64,000 bases of DNA from Bacteroidales bacterium (lineage in GTDB: Bacteria > Bacteroidota > Bacteroidia > Bacteroidales > Paludibacteraceae): NCBI GenBank assembly GCA_012518275.1, contig JAAYSS010000047.1:19058-83057 (forward strand). Direction: 5' to 3'. Positions 32,090 to 42,569 of the stretch are shown here, piece after piece. Position numbers and translations under genes: made by a program. Numbering within the stretch: position 1 is the stretch's first letter; each line of letters opens with the position of its first letter. The notes below the pieces were generated by a model, which was given only the letters and a program-made list of their open reading frames with translations, was not told the origin of the DNA and ran no database searches.

Positions 32090-32467
32090 ATGAAACAAAT
32101 ATTACTCATAGGGTTTGGTGGATTTCTCGGGAGCATAGCCCGATATTTGGTATCTAAACTGAATATTGTTTGGCAGTTTTACAACATTCCCATGGGTACG
32201 CTGGTTGTAAACATTGTTGGGAGTTTACTTATTGGATTTTTTGCAGGATTATTAGCTCACAACATAACTTCCAACGAAAATTTAAAGTTGTTTCTTATCA
32301 CGGGAATCTGTGGTGGGTTTACTACATTTTCGGCATTTGCTTTTGAAAACATGCAGCTTATCCAAAACGGACACAACGTCGCTGCGATAATTTACATTTC
32401 CGTCAGCGTTTTTCTCGGAATTATAGCCGTAATCGGGGGACTTGTTCTTAGTAAATCTTTTATTTAA
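32090..32467 (+). CDS. crcB: Fluoride efflux transporter CrcB
   Basis: IGFGGFLGSIARYLVS, PMGTLVVNIVGSLLIGFFAG, GICGGFTTFSAFAFE. Confidence 0.93.
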   Translation: MKQILLIGFGGFLGSIARYLVSKLNIVWQFYNIPMGTLVVNIVGSLLIGFFAGLLAHNITSNENLKLFLITGICGGFTTFSAFAFENMQLIQNGHNVAAIIYISVSVFLGIIAVIGGLVLSKSFI

Positions 32468-32477
32468 TTATTTTTCA

Positions 32478-32987
32478 ATGGAACTACTAAAATATACGAT
32501 TCCTGCCATTCTGGTTCTTATTTTGGTCTATTTTCTGATGCATCGTTTTTTCAAAAATGAAGCTAAAAGAAGAAATTTGGAATTGAAAAAATCCAACCTT
32601 CAAATCGTAACGCCTACACGGATGCGGGCTTACGAACGATTGGCATTACTTCTCGAACGCATCAATCCAAACAATATGTTGGTAAATAAAATCGATGAGT
32701 CGATGAACTGCATTCAATTTCAAACATCGGTTTTGAGTGATATCCGCCGAGAATTTGACCACAATATTTCGCAGCAAATTTACGTCAGCGAAGAGCTTTG
32801 GGAACAGATAGAAGATGCACGTGAAAATCTGATACAACTAATCAACGCGGCTGCTACGCAATGCAAAGCCGACGAACCCGCTACTAAGCTGGCAAGCATC
32901 ATCATTGAAGCGTATAACATGCCGGAAGACACTGCACTAAATGCAGCAATGAGGGCATTAAAAGAAGAAGTTAATGAACTTTTTTAA
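32478..32987 (+). CDS. Conserved hypothetical protein with N-terminal TM
   Basis: MELLKYTIPAILVLILVYFLMHRFF...; start moved inside the ORF-track frame to avoid overlap with crcB. Confidence 0.65.
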   Translation: MELLKYTIPAILVLILVYFLMHRFFKNEAKRRNLELKKSNLQIVTPTRMRAYERLALLLERINPNNMLVNKIDESMNCIQFQTSVLSDIRREFDHNISQQIYVSEELWEQIEDARENLIQLINAAATQCKADEPATKLASIIIEAYNMPEDTALNAAMRALKEEVNELF

Positions 32988-33475
32988 TGAAAAAAACAGG
33001 ACTTAACATATTATTTATCATTGCTTTATCTGTCGGAATTCTATCTTGCGACACGGATGACACGTGCCGAAAAAGCCGTACTGTATTGCTTGGGATGAAT
33101 TTTTATCTGGATAGCATCAACAGCAAAACAAATCAGCTGGTAGTACAAAATCTCGCTATCGATAGCCTTTGGATAAAAGGCGAAGGATTGGATAAGTATT
33201 TCTATTCAAAAGAAAGCAAAAATTCCGTTAAATTACCGCTAAATTCATTCGCACAAGAATCCAAATACATGATGCGATTTAACGAAACCATCGATACGGT
33301 TCTCATTAAGCATCAGAATTTTACCGAATTTCTTTCGCTTGAATGCGGTTACATACGCACGCACAAGATTGATACGGTAATTTCTACCAATAATTTTATT
33401 GACAGCATTTCCATTAATCAAGAAAACGTAGGCACCATTTATGTCGAAAATATTCAGATTCATCATAATAAGTAG
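32987..33475 (+). CDS. DUF6452-like lipoprotein
   Basis: Lipobox SVGILSCDTDDTC; overlaps the following barrel-like gene. Confidence 0.6.
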   Translation: MKKTGLNILFIIALSVGILSCDTDDTCRKSRTVLLGMNFYLDSINSKTNQLVVQNLAIDSLWIKGEGLDKYFYSKESKNSVKLPLNSFAQESKYMMRFNETIDTVLIKHQNFTEFLSLECGYIRTHKIDTVISTNNFIDSISINQENVGTIYVENIQIHHNK

Positions 33476-34151
33476 TGTTTTCTTTTTGGGCTTGCTGTCA
33501 AGCATTCACGCACAAGAAGAAGTGAAACCGATTAAAAAAACCGTAGAAAAATCAGATACGGTCAAAGTTAAAGTTTGGCAAGGATTTTTCGTAGAATTTG
33601 ACGTTGCGCCGCTTATAGAAAGCGCACTCATCAACAAGTACGCCTACACCTATCAGGGAAATCTGATGATAAATCTTAGCAACCGTTTTTTCCCTATGAT
33701 TGAAATGGGGTATGCCGGAGCCGACAAGACGAACATTAACGAAATTAGTTTCAAAACCAGCGGTATGTTTCAAAAAATCGGGATAGATTTCAGACTGCTA
33801 AAACCGCATCCATCAGCCACTATCAAGCACAACTTTGTGCTTGGCGGACTGAGATTTGGAATGAGCAACTTCAACTATTCTATTAACAACGCATTAATTG
33901 AAGACCCATACTGGGGCGGTTCGGAAATAATTAATGAAAATTCAATTCCTTCCACAAAATATTGGTTCGAATTCGTAGCCGGAACACGTGTATCTCTTTA
34001 CAAAAACATTTATTTAGGTTGGAACGTAAGAAACAAAAGATTACTGAATAAAACGAAGGAAGGCGAAATCTCGCCTTGGTATGTACCCGGGTATGGATTA
34101 GGAAAATCACCCATTTGGGGATTCAGCTACACGGTGGGATATAAATTTTAG
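33441..34151 (+). CDS. DUF6048-like predicted outer-membrane protein
   Basis: Signal peptide then beta-strand-rich sequence ending GFSYTVGYKF. Confidence 0.6.
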   Translation: MSKIFRFIIISSVFFLGLLSSIHAQEEVKPIKKTVEKSDTVKVKVWQGFFVEFDVAPLIESALINKYAYTYQGNLMINLSNRFFPMIEMGYAGADKTNINEISFKTSGMFQKIGIDFRLLKPHPSATIKHNFVLGGLRFGMSNFNYSINNALIEDPYWGGSEIINENSIPSTKYWFEFVAGTRVSLYKNIYLGWNVRNKRLLNKTKEGEISPWYVPGYGLGKSPIWGFSYTVGYKF

Positions 34152-34197
34152 AATTGAAAACAGACACGAAAATTAATAATTCAAAAAACAAATAACT

Positions 34198-36219
34198 ATG
34201 AATTCAACAAAAGAACTTAATCTTGCAGCTGACAACATCCGCGTTCTTGCGGCGGCTATGGTAGAAAACGCAAAATCCGGGCATCCGGGCGGCGCAATGG
34301 GTGGTGCCGATTTTATCAACGTATTGTATTCTGAATTTTTAGAATATGATCCTGAAAACCCACGCTGGGAATGCCGTGACAGGTTTTTCTTGGATCCGGG
34401 ACACATGTCGCCGATGCTTTACTCGGTTTTGGCACTAACCAGAAAATATTCCATGGAAGATTTGAAACAATTTCGCCAGTGGGACAGCGTTACACCCGGG
34501 CATCCGGAATTAGACGTTGACCGCGGTGTTGAAAACACGTCCGGTCCGCTTGGACAAGGTCACGTTTTTGCCGTTGGAGCAGCCATTGCTGCTAAATTCT
34601 TAAAAGCCCGTTTTGGCGATTTAATGAATCAAACCATCTACGCATTTATTTCTGACGGTGGAATTCAAGAAGAAATTTCGCAAGGCGCCGGACGAATTGC
34701 CGGGCACTTAGGGCTTGACAATTTGATTATGTTTTACGACTCTAACAACGTTCAGCTTTCCACTTTTACCGATTCGGTTACGAGCGAAGACGTGGCTATG
34801 AAATATCGGGCTTGGAACTGGAATGTAGTCGAAATCAACGGAAATAATGTTACAGAAATCAGGACTGCACTCAAACAAGCCAAAAAGGAAGCTGAAAAAC
34901 CGACTCTTATCATCGGTAGAACAGTTATGGGAAAAGGCGCAATAAAAGCTGACGGCAGCTCTCATGAAAATCAAGTGAACACACACGGACAGCCACTCAG
35001 CAAAGCTGGAGCCAGTATTACTGAAACCATTAAAAACCTGGGCGGAGATCCGGAAAATCCGTTTGTAATATTTGAAGAAACAAAAGCGCTGTACGCGCGT
35101 CGAGAAGCTGAATTAAAAGAAATTGTAAAAGCTAAAAAAGCAGCACAAAAAGAATGGGCTGAAGAAAATCCTGAACTGGCTGAGAAGTATAAAAATTTCT
35201 TCTCAGGAAAAGCACCGAAATTGGATTGGGCGTCCATTGAGCAAAAAGCCAATCAGGCAACTCGCGCCGCTTCTTCTACCGTTCTTGGTTTCTTGGCTGA
35301 AAACGTTGAGAACATGATTGTTTCAAGTGCCGACTTAAGCAATTCTGACAAAACTGACGGTTTCTTGAAAAAAACAAAACAGATGGAAAAAGGTGATTTC
35401 TCAGGCAAGTTCCTTCAAGCCGGTGTTTCTGAACTTACTATGGCTTGCATAGCAAACGGAATTGCTCTTCACGGCGGTGTACATGTTGCTTGCGGAACAT
35501 TTTTCGTGTTCTCCGACTACATGAAACCTGCCGTGCGCATGGCAGCCCTAATGGAGCTACCTGTAAAATACATTTGGACACACGATGCATTCCGCGTGGG
35601 CGAAGACGGACCTACCCACGAACCGGTTGAGCAGGAAGCGCAAATCCGTTTGATGGAAAAATTGAAAAACCATAACGGTGAGAACTCGATGCTGGTACTT
35701 CGTCCGGCTGATGTGGAAGAAGCTACCGTGAGCTGGAAAATGGCGATGGAAAACACCGCTACACCGACCGGCTTGATTTTTTCACGCCAAAACATCACCA
35801 ACCTGCCGGCTGAAAACAGAAAAGAAGCAGCCTATCAAGCCGAAAAAGGTGGTTACGTGGTAGAATGTGATGGCAATCCGGATATCGTTCTTATCGCTTC
35901 AGGTTCAGAAGTTGCCACACTGGTTGAAGGCGCGGCGCTACTTCGTGCCGACAGCATTAAAGTGCGCATCGTTTCAGTTCCTTCTGAAGGATTATTCCGC
36001 TTACAGTCAGCAGAATATCAAGCAAGAGTGTTGCCGAAAGGGGTAAAACGCTTTGGACTTACAGCCGGACTACCGGTAAATCTGCTTGGTTTAGTAGGCG
36101 AAAACGGGGCTATCTGGGGATTGGAATCATTCGGATTCTCAGCACCTTACAAAGTACTGGATGAAAAGCTCGGTTTTACAGCTGAAAATGTTTATAAGCA
36201 AGTAAAAGCTATTTTGTAA
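34198..36219 (+). CDS. tkt: Transketolase
   Basis: KSGHPGGAMGGADFINVLYSEF, GPLGQGHVFAVGAAIAAKF, SDGGIQEE, HDAFRVGEDGPTHEPVEQ. Confidence 0.95.
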   Translation: MNSTKELNLAADNIRVLAAAMVENAKSGHPGGAMGGADFINVLYSEFLEYDPENPRWECRDRFFLDPGHMSPMLYSVLALTRKYSMEDLKQFRQWDSVTPGHPELDVDRGVENTSGPLGQGHVFAVGAAIAAKFLKARFGDLMNQTIYAFISDGGIQEEISQGAGRIAGHLGLDNLIMFYDSNNVQLSTFTDSVTSEDVAMKYRAWNWNVVEINGNNVTEIRTALKQAKKEAEKPTLIIGRTVMGKGAIKADGSSHENQVNTHGQPLSKAGASITETIKNLGGDPENPFVIFEETKALYARREAELKEIVKAKKAAQKEWAEENPELAEKYKNFFSGKAPKLDWASIEQKANQATRAASSTVLGFLAENVENMIVSSADLSNSDKTDGFLKKTKQMEKGDFSGKFLQAGVSELTMACIANGIALHGGVHVACGTFFVFSDYMKPAVRMAALMELPVKYIWTHDAFRVGEDGPTHEPVEQEAQIRLMEKLKNHNGENSMLVLRPADVEEATVSWKMAMENTATPTGLIFSRQNITNLPAENRKEAAYQAEKGGYVVECDGNPDIVLIASGSEVATLVEGAALLRADSIKVRIVSVPSEGLFRLQSAEYQARVLPKGVKRFGLTAGLPVNLLGLVGENGAIWGLESFGFSAPYKVLDEKLGFTAENVYKQVKAIL

Positions 36220-36245
36220 TAATTAGCTGATCACAACAAATAAAT

Positions 36246-36296
36246 ACTATTCAACTCTTTTTTGAAATTTGAAAAGAGTTGAATAGTTTTGTTTTC
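36246..36296 (+). terminator. Rho-independent terminator after tkt
   Basis: ctattcaactcttttttgaaatttgaaaagagttgaatagttttgtttt. Confidence 0.75.
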
Positions 36297-36337
36297 AGCT
36301 ATTTATGTATTTTTATAATAATTTTGTTTATTCATTA

Positions 36338-36925
36338 ATGGATTTCACATCAATCTTGTTAATTGCAATCGGTCTGTCGATGGACAGTTTAGCTGTTTCA
36401 ATCAGCCAGGGCGTTTGTTCCAAAAAACTACAAGTATCACAAGCGCTGTTGCTGGCAGTAATTTTCGGATTTTTCCAAGGTGCGATGCCCTTGTTGGGAT
36501 ATAGCATCGGGCAGCTTTTTGCAGATGTGATACGGTCTGTTGATCACTGGATTGCATTTGTTATTTTACTCTTGATCGGTATCAAAATGATTATTGAAAG
36601 CATAAAAAAATCCAAGCAAAAGGATAACTATGGATGCGAAGAAGAGTGTACAGAAGAAAACTTTCGATTGAGATACTTAACAGTTCTTGCTGTAGCCACA
36701 AGTATAGACGCTATGGCTACCGGCTTGATTTTCACGGCATACCCTGCAATGATTCTGCCCGCAGTCCTTATCATTGCAGCCACAACATTTGTTTTTTCAC
36801 TGCTTGGTGTAAAACTTGGACACAAGTTCGGCTCTCGGTTTAAATTCAATTTTGAGATTTTAGGCGGTATTGTGCTAATCTTTATTGGGGTTAAGATATT
36901 ATTAGAGCATCTTACAGCCATCTGA
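36338..36925 (+). CDS. mntP: Manganese efflux pump MntP
   Basis: AIGLSMDSLAVSISQGV, VLAVATSIDAMATGLIF. Confidence 0.9.
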   Translation: MDFTSILLIAIGLSMDSLAVSISQGVCSKKLQVSQALLLAVIFGFFQGAMPLLGYSIGQLFADVIRSVDHWIAFVILLLIGIKMIIESIKKSKQKDNYGCEEECTEENFRLRYLTVLAVATSIDAMATGLIFTAYPAMILPAVLIIAATTFVFSLLGVKLGHKFGSRFKFNFEILGGIVLIFIGVKILLEHLTAI

Positions 36926-36985
36926 TTTTTTATAAACATTATTCAACTTTAAGATGTTTCTTTAATAGTTCGATTAAAAATAATT

Positions 36986-38263
36986 ATGGAATTAAAAATG
37001 GAAGAAATTCAAAATTCAGCGTTTGAAGTAACGGCATGGACAAACCAATTGTTGCAAAATTGGGGTGTAAACAGTGATTTAATCAATCTTTTTACTTTAT
37101 TGTTACAATTGACTATCGTCATTTTAATAGCTTTCATTTTTCAATGGATTGTACGAAAAATCATCGTGTTAGTATTGAAACAAATAGGCAAACTACCCAA
37201 AATGAAATTGGCAGAATTTCTGATACATGACAAATTCCCAACCTATTTAGCATTAACAGTGCCTTTGATTTGGGTAAAAAACACCATTCCTGTGGTTTTT
37301 GAAAACTATCCGACGACAATTTCAGTCCTTGAAAAGTTAATAGGCATCTTCATTGTTTTAATGATTTTCTGGCTTGTCAGTTCCTTTTTAAAATCGCTTT
37401 CAAAACACCTGCTTATACAAACAAAGTACAGCGACAAACCGATTGAAAGCTATTTCCAAGTTGTAAAAATAGTCGTATTAATTTTCTGTGCCGGGGCTAT
37501 CTTTACCATTCTGTCCGGTCAGAGTTTCGGAGCGTTTTTCACAGCCATGGGTGCCGCGTCCGCCATCATGATGCTGATTTTCAAAGACACTATTTTAGGG
37601 TTTGTTGCCAGCATTCAGGTAAGTACCAACGATATGGTACGCATCGGCGACTGGATTACCATTCCGAAATTCAACGCTGACGGTATTGTGCAACAAATCA
37701 CGCTGACGACCGTGAAAGTCAAAAATTTCGATAAAACCATCAGCACCGTTCCCACCTATGCGCTGATTTCAGATTCGTTCCAAAATTGGCGGGAAATGCA
37801 GAATGACGGCGCAAGGCGGATAAAACGTTCTATCTTTCTAAAACAATCTTCATTCCGCTACATTCAAAAAGATGAGTTGGAAAAGTTCAAAAAAATTCAA
37901 TTAATCAGCAGTTACATCGACGAACGTCAGCATATTATTGATGCCTACAACGAAGAATTTGAAGTCGATTTAGGCGTACAGGTGAATGGCAGAAACTTGA
38001 CGAATATCGGGCTTTTCAGGAAATACACGGAAAATTACTTAAAGAATCACCCAAATGTTAGAAAGGATTTGACGCTGATGGTACGACAATTGGCTCCTAC
38101 TGAAAGTGGACTTCCTTTAGAAATTTATTGTTTTACAAACACTACCGTTTGGCAAGAGTACGAGAACATTATGGCTGATATTTTTGACCATCTGACTTCG
38201 GCAGTTCGATTTTTCGACTTGAAGATATTTGAGAATCTATCAGATAGTGGTCCGGTAGAATAA
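36986..38263 (+). CDS. MscS-family mechanosensitive ion channel (YbdG-like)
   Basis: FFTAMGAASAIMMLIFKDTILGFVASIQVSTNDMVRIGDWITIPKFNADGIVQQITLTTVKVKNFDKTISTVPTY. Confidence 0.92.
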   Translation: MELKMEEIQNSAFEVTAWTNQLLQNWGVNSDLINLFTLLLQLTIVILIAFIFQWIVRKIIVLVLKQIGKLPKMKLAEFLIHDKFPTYLALTVPLIWVKNTIPVVFENYPTTISVLEKLIGIFIVLMIFWLVSSFLKSLSKHLLIQTKYSDKPIESYFQVVKIVVLIFCAGAIFTILSGQSFGAFFTAMGAASAIMMLIFKDTILGFVASIQVSTNDMVRIGDWITIPKFNADGIVQQITLTTVKVKNFDKTISTVPTYALISDSFQNWREMQNDGARRIKRSIFLKQSSFRYIQKDELEKFKKIQLISSYIDERQHIIDAYNEEFEVDLGVQVNGRNLTNIGLFRKYTENYLKNHPNVRKDLTLMVRQLAPTESGLPLEIYCFTNTTVWQEYENIMADIFDHLTSAVRFFDLKIFENLSDSGPVE

Positions 38264-38324
38264 TTGCAATCCCTTTATCGAACCGCTCAAATCAATAAAT
38301 CTGAACGCTTGGGTTTTTCTACCC

Positions 38325-38379
38325 GAGCGCTCAAACCCAACACATCTGAGCGTTCAAACCTAACACATCTGAGCGCTCA
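38325..38379. repeat. 23-bp tandem repeat, about 2.4 copies, after mscS-like gene
   Basis: gagcgctcaaacccaacacatct / gagcgttcaaacctaacacatct / gagcgctca. Confidence 0.85.
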
Positions 38380-38397
38380 CAGTAATCAATCGGCATT

Positions 38398-39732
38398 TTA
38401 CTTTACTCTCAACCACTTCCACAGCTCTTTCCAACTCACTTTTTTGCCGTACATCAAAATTCCGGTGCGGTAAATCTTTCCTGCCAGCCACGTGGAAGCA
38501 ATAAACGAGCCGACGAGTACGGCAAGCGACAGTAAAATCTGCCACATCGGCACGTCGTAAGGCACACGCGCCATCATCACTACGGGCGAAGTGAACGGAA
38601 TCATCGAACCCCAAAAAGCCAAGGCGCTGTCGGGACTTTGCGAAGCGTAAATCCCTATAAACAAGGCGAATATTATCGGTAGAGTTATTGGCATGGAAAA
38701 CTGCTGCGTATCGGTTTCGTTGTCCACAGCCGACCCGATGGCGGCGAAAAGCGACGCATAAAGCAGATATCCGCCAAGGAAATAAAGCAGGAACAGCACG
38801 GATACTTTCACAAAGTCAAAACCGGAAAGCATCGTCATCACCTTACTTATCATTTCCGCAGAATCGCCTTCTGAAACAGTTTGCCCCATTTGAACAGCTT
38901 CCGACATGGAAGATGTGTTAAATCCGGGACCGAAAATAGCCGTTCCGATGCCGGTCAAAATCAGCGTAAAAACTATCCAAATGGTAAATTGAGTCAGCCC
39001 GACAAGCGCAATCCCAATGATTTTCCCCATCATCAGCTCAAAAGGCTTGACCGATGAGATAATTACTTCCACGATTCGGCTCGTTTTTTCCTGCAAAACA
39101 CCCGACATCACCTGTGAGCCGTAACTCATGATGAAAATATAAATCAAAAAAGCAGACACCATGCCGATAATAAGCGCCATCTCTGCCGAACCTTCCTTTT
39201 CCTTGCCCGAGCTGTCCCATTTAATCGTTGTGATTTTAATGTTGGATTTGGACTGCTCGATTTTTTCTTTCAAATCTTGTATGTTCAAAGCCTCTAACTT
39301 CTTGTCGCGAACGTAGTTATTCAACTGATTGGCGATGTAGCTTTTCAATTCAACGTTAATCTGTTTCTCGGAATAAATCGTTACGGCATTCGGATTTTCA
39401 ACCAAATCTTCCGAAATGTATAACACGGCTGAAAGTTCGTTCTTTTTATTTGATGTTGTCTTATCTGACCGCTCTTTCCGAATATCGTCAATGGATGTGT
39501 CGGTAAATACAAACGTGTACTGCTCGCTGCTTTTCAAAACATCTCGAAGCGAACGGGTATTGTCCACCACAACGATGTTTTTAACCGTTTCATCTTTTAG
39601 CGTCGTTATCCACATCGGCAAAATAATCATTGCCGCCATAAAGATGGGTGTGAGAAACGTGAGCAATAAAAATGATTTTTTCATTACCCGCGAAACGTAT
39701 TCGCGCTGGATGATAATTCCTATCTTGGACAT
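38398..39732 (-). CDS. ABC transporter permease (NatB/ABC-2 type)
   Basis: MSKIGIIIQREYVSRVMKKSFLLLTFLTPIF; MSYGSQVMSGVLQEKTSRIVEVIISSVKPFELMMGKIIGIALVGLTQ. Confidence 0.9.
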   Translation of the reverse strand: MSKIGIIIQREYVSRVMKKSFLLLTFLTPIFMAAMIILPMWITTLKDETVKNIVVVDNTRSLRDVLKSSEQYTFVFTDTSIDDIRKERSDKTTSNKKNELSAVLYISEDLVENPNAVTIYSEKQINVELKSYIANQLNNYVRDKKLEALNIQDLKEKIEQSKSNIKITTIKWDSSGKEKEGSAEMALIIGMVSAFLIYIFIMSYGSQVMSGVLQEKTSRIVEVIISSVKPFELMMGKIIGIALVGLTQFTIWIVFTLILTGIGTAIFGPGFNTSSMSEAVQMGQTVSEGDSAEMISKVMTMLSGFDFVKVSVLFLLYFLGGYLLYASLFAAIGSAVDNETDTQQFSMPITLPIIFALFIGIYASQSPDSALAFWGSMIPFTSPVVMMARVPYDVPMWQILLSLAVLVGSFIASTWLAGKIYRTGILMYGKKVSWKELWKWLRVK

Positions 39733-39797
39733 TTTAATTGATTGATGGTTGAGTAGTTAATAGTTAAATGGTAACTTCGTGTTTCAATCTCCTGACT

Positions 39798-40694
39798 TTA
39801 AGCCTTTGTTACCGTTCGGATAAAAATATCGTTCATCGTGGGCAATAATTCTTCAAATGAATAGACCTGAGTTTGAGCGATGATTTCTTGCAGGATTTCG
39901 TTATTCGACTTCTCGTTTCGTTTTTTAAGCGTCGTTTCAAAGGCTCCGTTTTTCTGAATTTGAGAAATAATATCGCAGTTTTCAAGCGTCACGGCATCGG
40001 CGGTTTTCACGAAAAGGCTGTCAGATGCATGCGAAGCTCGAATTTCAGCTACATTCCCTTGTAGAACGACTTTGGATTTATGAACCAACGAAATGTTTTC
40101 GCAGAGCTCTTCCACCGATTCCATGTTGTGAGTCGAGAAAATAATGGTTGTCCCTTGGTCGCGAAGTGCCAAAATTTCACGTTTCAGCAGGTCGGCATTT
40201 ACCGGATCAAATCCGCTGAACGGTTCGTCAAAAATCAGCAGTTCCGGTTCGTGCAGAATGGTTGTGATAAACTGCACTTTTTGCGCCATCCCTTTGGATA
40301 GTTCTTCCACTTTCTTGCCCCACCAGTCCTGAATTTCAAACTTCTCAAACCAATACTTCAGCGATTTCAGCGCATCTGCCTTGCTCATCCCTTTCAGACG
40401 CGCCAAGTAAACAGCCTGCTCACCCACTTTCATTTTTTTGTACAGCCCGCGCTCTTCCGGCAAGTAGCCGATGTTTCGCACATCTTCAAGTTGAAGCTTT
40501 TTCCCGTTCAACAAAACTTCTCCGCTATCGGGCGCAGTTATGCAGTTGATAATGCGAATCAGCGTAGTTTTTCCGGCACCGTTTGGTCCAAGAAGCCCAT
40601 ACACAGTTCCTTTCGGAATTTCCAAGCTGACACCATCCAAGGCACGATGCCCGGCGTATTGCTTCACAACGTTATTTACTTCAAGAAATTTCAA
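39798..40694 (-). CDS. ABC transporter ATP-binding protein
   Basis: Walker A GLLGPNGAGKTTLIRI; ELSKGMAQKVQFI; LLIFDEPFSGFDPVN. Confidence 0.94.
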   Translation of the reverse strand: MKFLEVNNVVKQYAGHRALDGVSLEIPKGTVYGLLGPNGAGKTTLIRIINCITAPDSGEVLLNGKKLQLEDVRNIGYLPEERGLYKKMKVGEQAVYLARLKGMSKADALKSLKYWFEKFEIQDWWGKKVEELSKGMAQKVQFITTILHEPELLIFDEPFSGFDPVNADLLKREILALRDQGTTIIFSTHNMESVEELCENISLVHKSKVVLQGNVAEIRASHASDSLFVKTADAVTLENCDIISQIQKNGAFETTLKKRNEKSNNEILQEIIAQTQVYSFEELLPTMNDIFIRTVTKA

Positions 40695-40760
40695 TTTGAT
40701 AAATTTGTTAAATGATTGTTTGGATGTTAAACGTATAAACTCTTGAACTCTTTTTATTCA

Positions 40761-41783
40761 TCACATCTTAAACGATACACTTACGCCTAAGAAATTGTTC
40801 TGCGGATTGACAATAAACGAGCCGAGCATCAGTACAAAATCATACCACATATGTGCCGCTACTGCCGGTCCGATATCATATCCCCGTTTTTGAACATCGT
40901 ATCCGAACAAATAACCCATCACGGAAGTCACCGCAACCTGCGTGAAAGTGGCAGCGTAATCGGGCTTTTTTGACATCATAAGATTGGTCAAATGGGCTCC
41001 CCCAAAAATCAAACTAGAATAAATCAAACCTTTCCGCTGTCCATATTTATAATCCAGCATCGGCATCACTGCATTCCTAAACACATACTCTTCTGACACT
41101 CCCGCACCAAAACTTGCCGCCAGCGAAACTCCGCCGTATAGTGCCAACGCATGATTGGGGTTAACATATCGATTCATCACCATCATCTGTTCCACCTGTC
41201 CGAAATAACGATTCGGCTTTGGACCAAGCAAAAAAAGTTCCGCAACGGCAATGGCAACAAATGCCCCTGTTATCGGCGTAAAAAAATTCTTAGGCTGAAA
41301 GGGTGCCAACAGTAAATCGTTGTATTGTATCGGATCGTACCGAAAATCAGGATTGTTATATTGTATATATTCCATCCTGTTTCGGAAGAAATCAACTTTA
41401 TCTACACTATAAGCCTGCAAACCAATTAACAACGGGAAATTAGAGTACGGCGACGAGTTTTCCCTTCCGAACCTATCGCTGTTTATCAATCCGTACGTAA
41501 TACCGCCAACAGCCAAGCTCGAAAAAACAATCCCTTCAGCTATTCTTTTGTCATAAAAATGGGTACCTCCGGGAACATAAAATGTCCAATTCGGGTAAAG
41601 TTTCGGGGCTGTTTGAGACAAAATCGCTTCCTCTTCACTCGGTTTTTCAAGGCTGTTACCGTTTAACTGCAAATTAACACTCGCCGAGTCATTCAATTCA
41701 ATAGCTACACTATCCGTTGGAAATTGAGCCAGCAATATTCCGGTAGCAAAAAATAGATATGCAATAATAGTAATAAATCTCAT
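40761..41783 (-). CDS. CPBP-family intramembrane metalloprotease
   Basis: GVSEEYVFRNAVMPML (EExxxR), FGGAHLTNLM, AHMWYDF. Confidence 0.88.
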   Translation of the reverse strand: MRFITIIAYLFFATGILLAQFPTDSVAIELNDSASVNLQLNGNSLEKPSEEEAILSQTAPKLYPNWTFYVPGGTHFYDKRIAEGIVFSSLAVGGITYGLINSDRFGRENSSPYSNFPLLIGLQAYSVDKVDFFRNRMEYIQYNNPDFRYDPIQYNDLLLAPFQPKNFFTPITGAFVAIAVAELFLLGPKPNRYFGQVEQMMVMNRYVNPNHALALYGGVSLAASFGAGVSEEYVFRNAVMPMLDYKYGQRKGLIYSSLIFGGAHLTNLMMSKKPDYAATFTQVAVTSVMGYLFGYDVQKRGYDIGPAVAAHMWYDFVLMLGSFIVNPQNNFLGVSVSFKM

Positions 41784-41821
41784 AGGTTGGGTTTAAGTTT
41801 TATTTCATGCAATTCGTATAT

Positions 41822-42511
41822 TTACACTTTTCCTTCATCTGCAAAGCTGTAATAGCTGTTTCCGGCAATGATAAGGTGATCCAAAAAACGTATTTCGATA
41901 GCGTTACAGCCATTTTTTATTTTCTGCGTTACCGAATAATCATCTCCGCTCGGCTTCTTCTCACCCGACGGATGATTGTGTGCCACAGCAATGGCGTGAG
42001 CTGACTTTTCCAGCGCCAACCGAAGCAATATCGGGATATCTACAACGGTTTGACGCATACCGCCTTTCGTTAAATTAACTACTTCCATCACTTTATTTGC
42101 CCCGTTCAGAAACACCGCCCAAAACTCCTCGTGATTCAAATCTTCCATCCTCGGTCCGAAGACATCAAATAAATCACTGCTTTGCGTAATTTGTTTCCGT
42201 TCCAGCACCTCCTCGGTTCTCCGCCTTTTCCCTATTTCAAGGGCAGCAATTAAAGTTATCGCTTTGGCTTCGCCGATGCCTTTGAACTTCTTTAAATCCG
42301 ATATTGATAAGCGAGCTAACTCGTTCAAATTATTGTGATTTTCACTTAAAATCCGCCTGCAAAGCTCCACAGCCGTTTCATCCCTATTACCTGAACCGAT
42401 TAATATTGCCAGCAGCTCAGCATCGGAAAGTGCCGAAGCGCCTTTCTTCATCAGCTTTTCACGCGGGCGATCGTCCTCAGCCCATTCGGTTATGGTTAAT
42501 CGTTTTGTCAT
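41822..42511 (-). CDS. radC: RadC-family JAB-domain protein
   Basis: DDRPREKLMKKGASALSDAELLAILIGSG; AVAHNHPSGEKKPSGDD. Confidence 0.93.
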   Translation of the reverse strand: MTKRLTITEWAEDDRPREKLMKKGASALSDAELLAILIGSGNRDETAVELCRRILSENHNNLNELARLSISDLKKFKGIGEAKAITLIAALEIGKRRRTEEVLERKQITQSSDLFDVFGPRMEDLNHEEFWAVFLNGANKVMEVVNLTKGGMRQTVVDIPILLRLALEKSAHAIAVAHNHPSGEKKPSGDDYSVTQKIKNGCNAIEIRFLDHLIIAGNSYYSFADEGKV

Positions 42512-42569
42512 GTTTTTTAAGTTAGATGAACGAAAAGAGAAGCTCAATATTCAAAAAACATTTAGTTAT

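Noticed and set aside
36220-36337. Manganese (yybP-ykoY) riboswitch before mntP
   Set aside because: The interval is mostly the tkt terminator and lacks the expected conserved loops.
38325-38379. Possible CRISPR-like repeat
   Set aside because: Only about 2.4 head-to-tail copies with no spacers and no cas genes; a plain tandem repeat.
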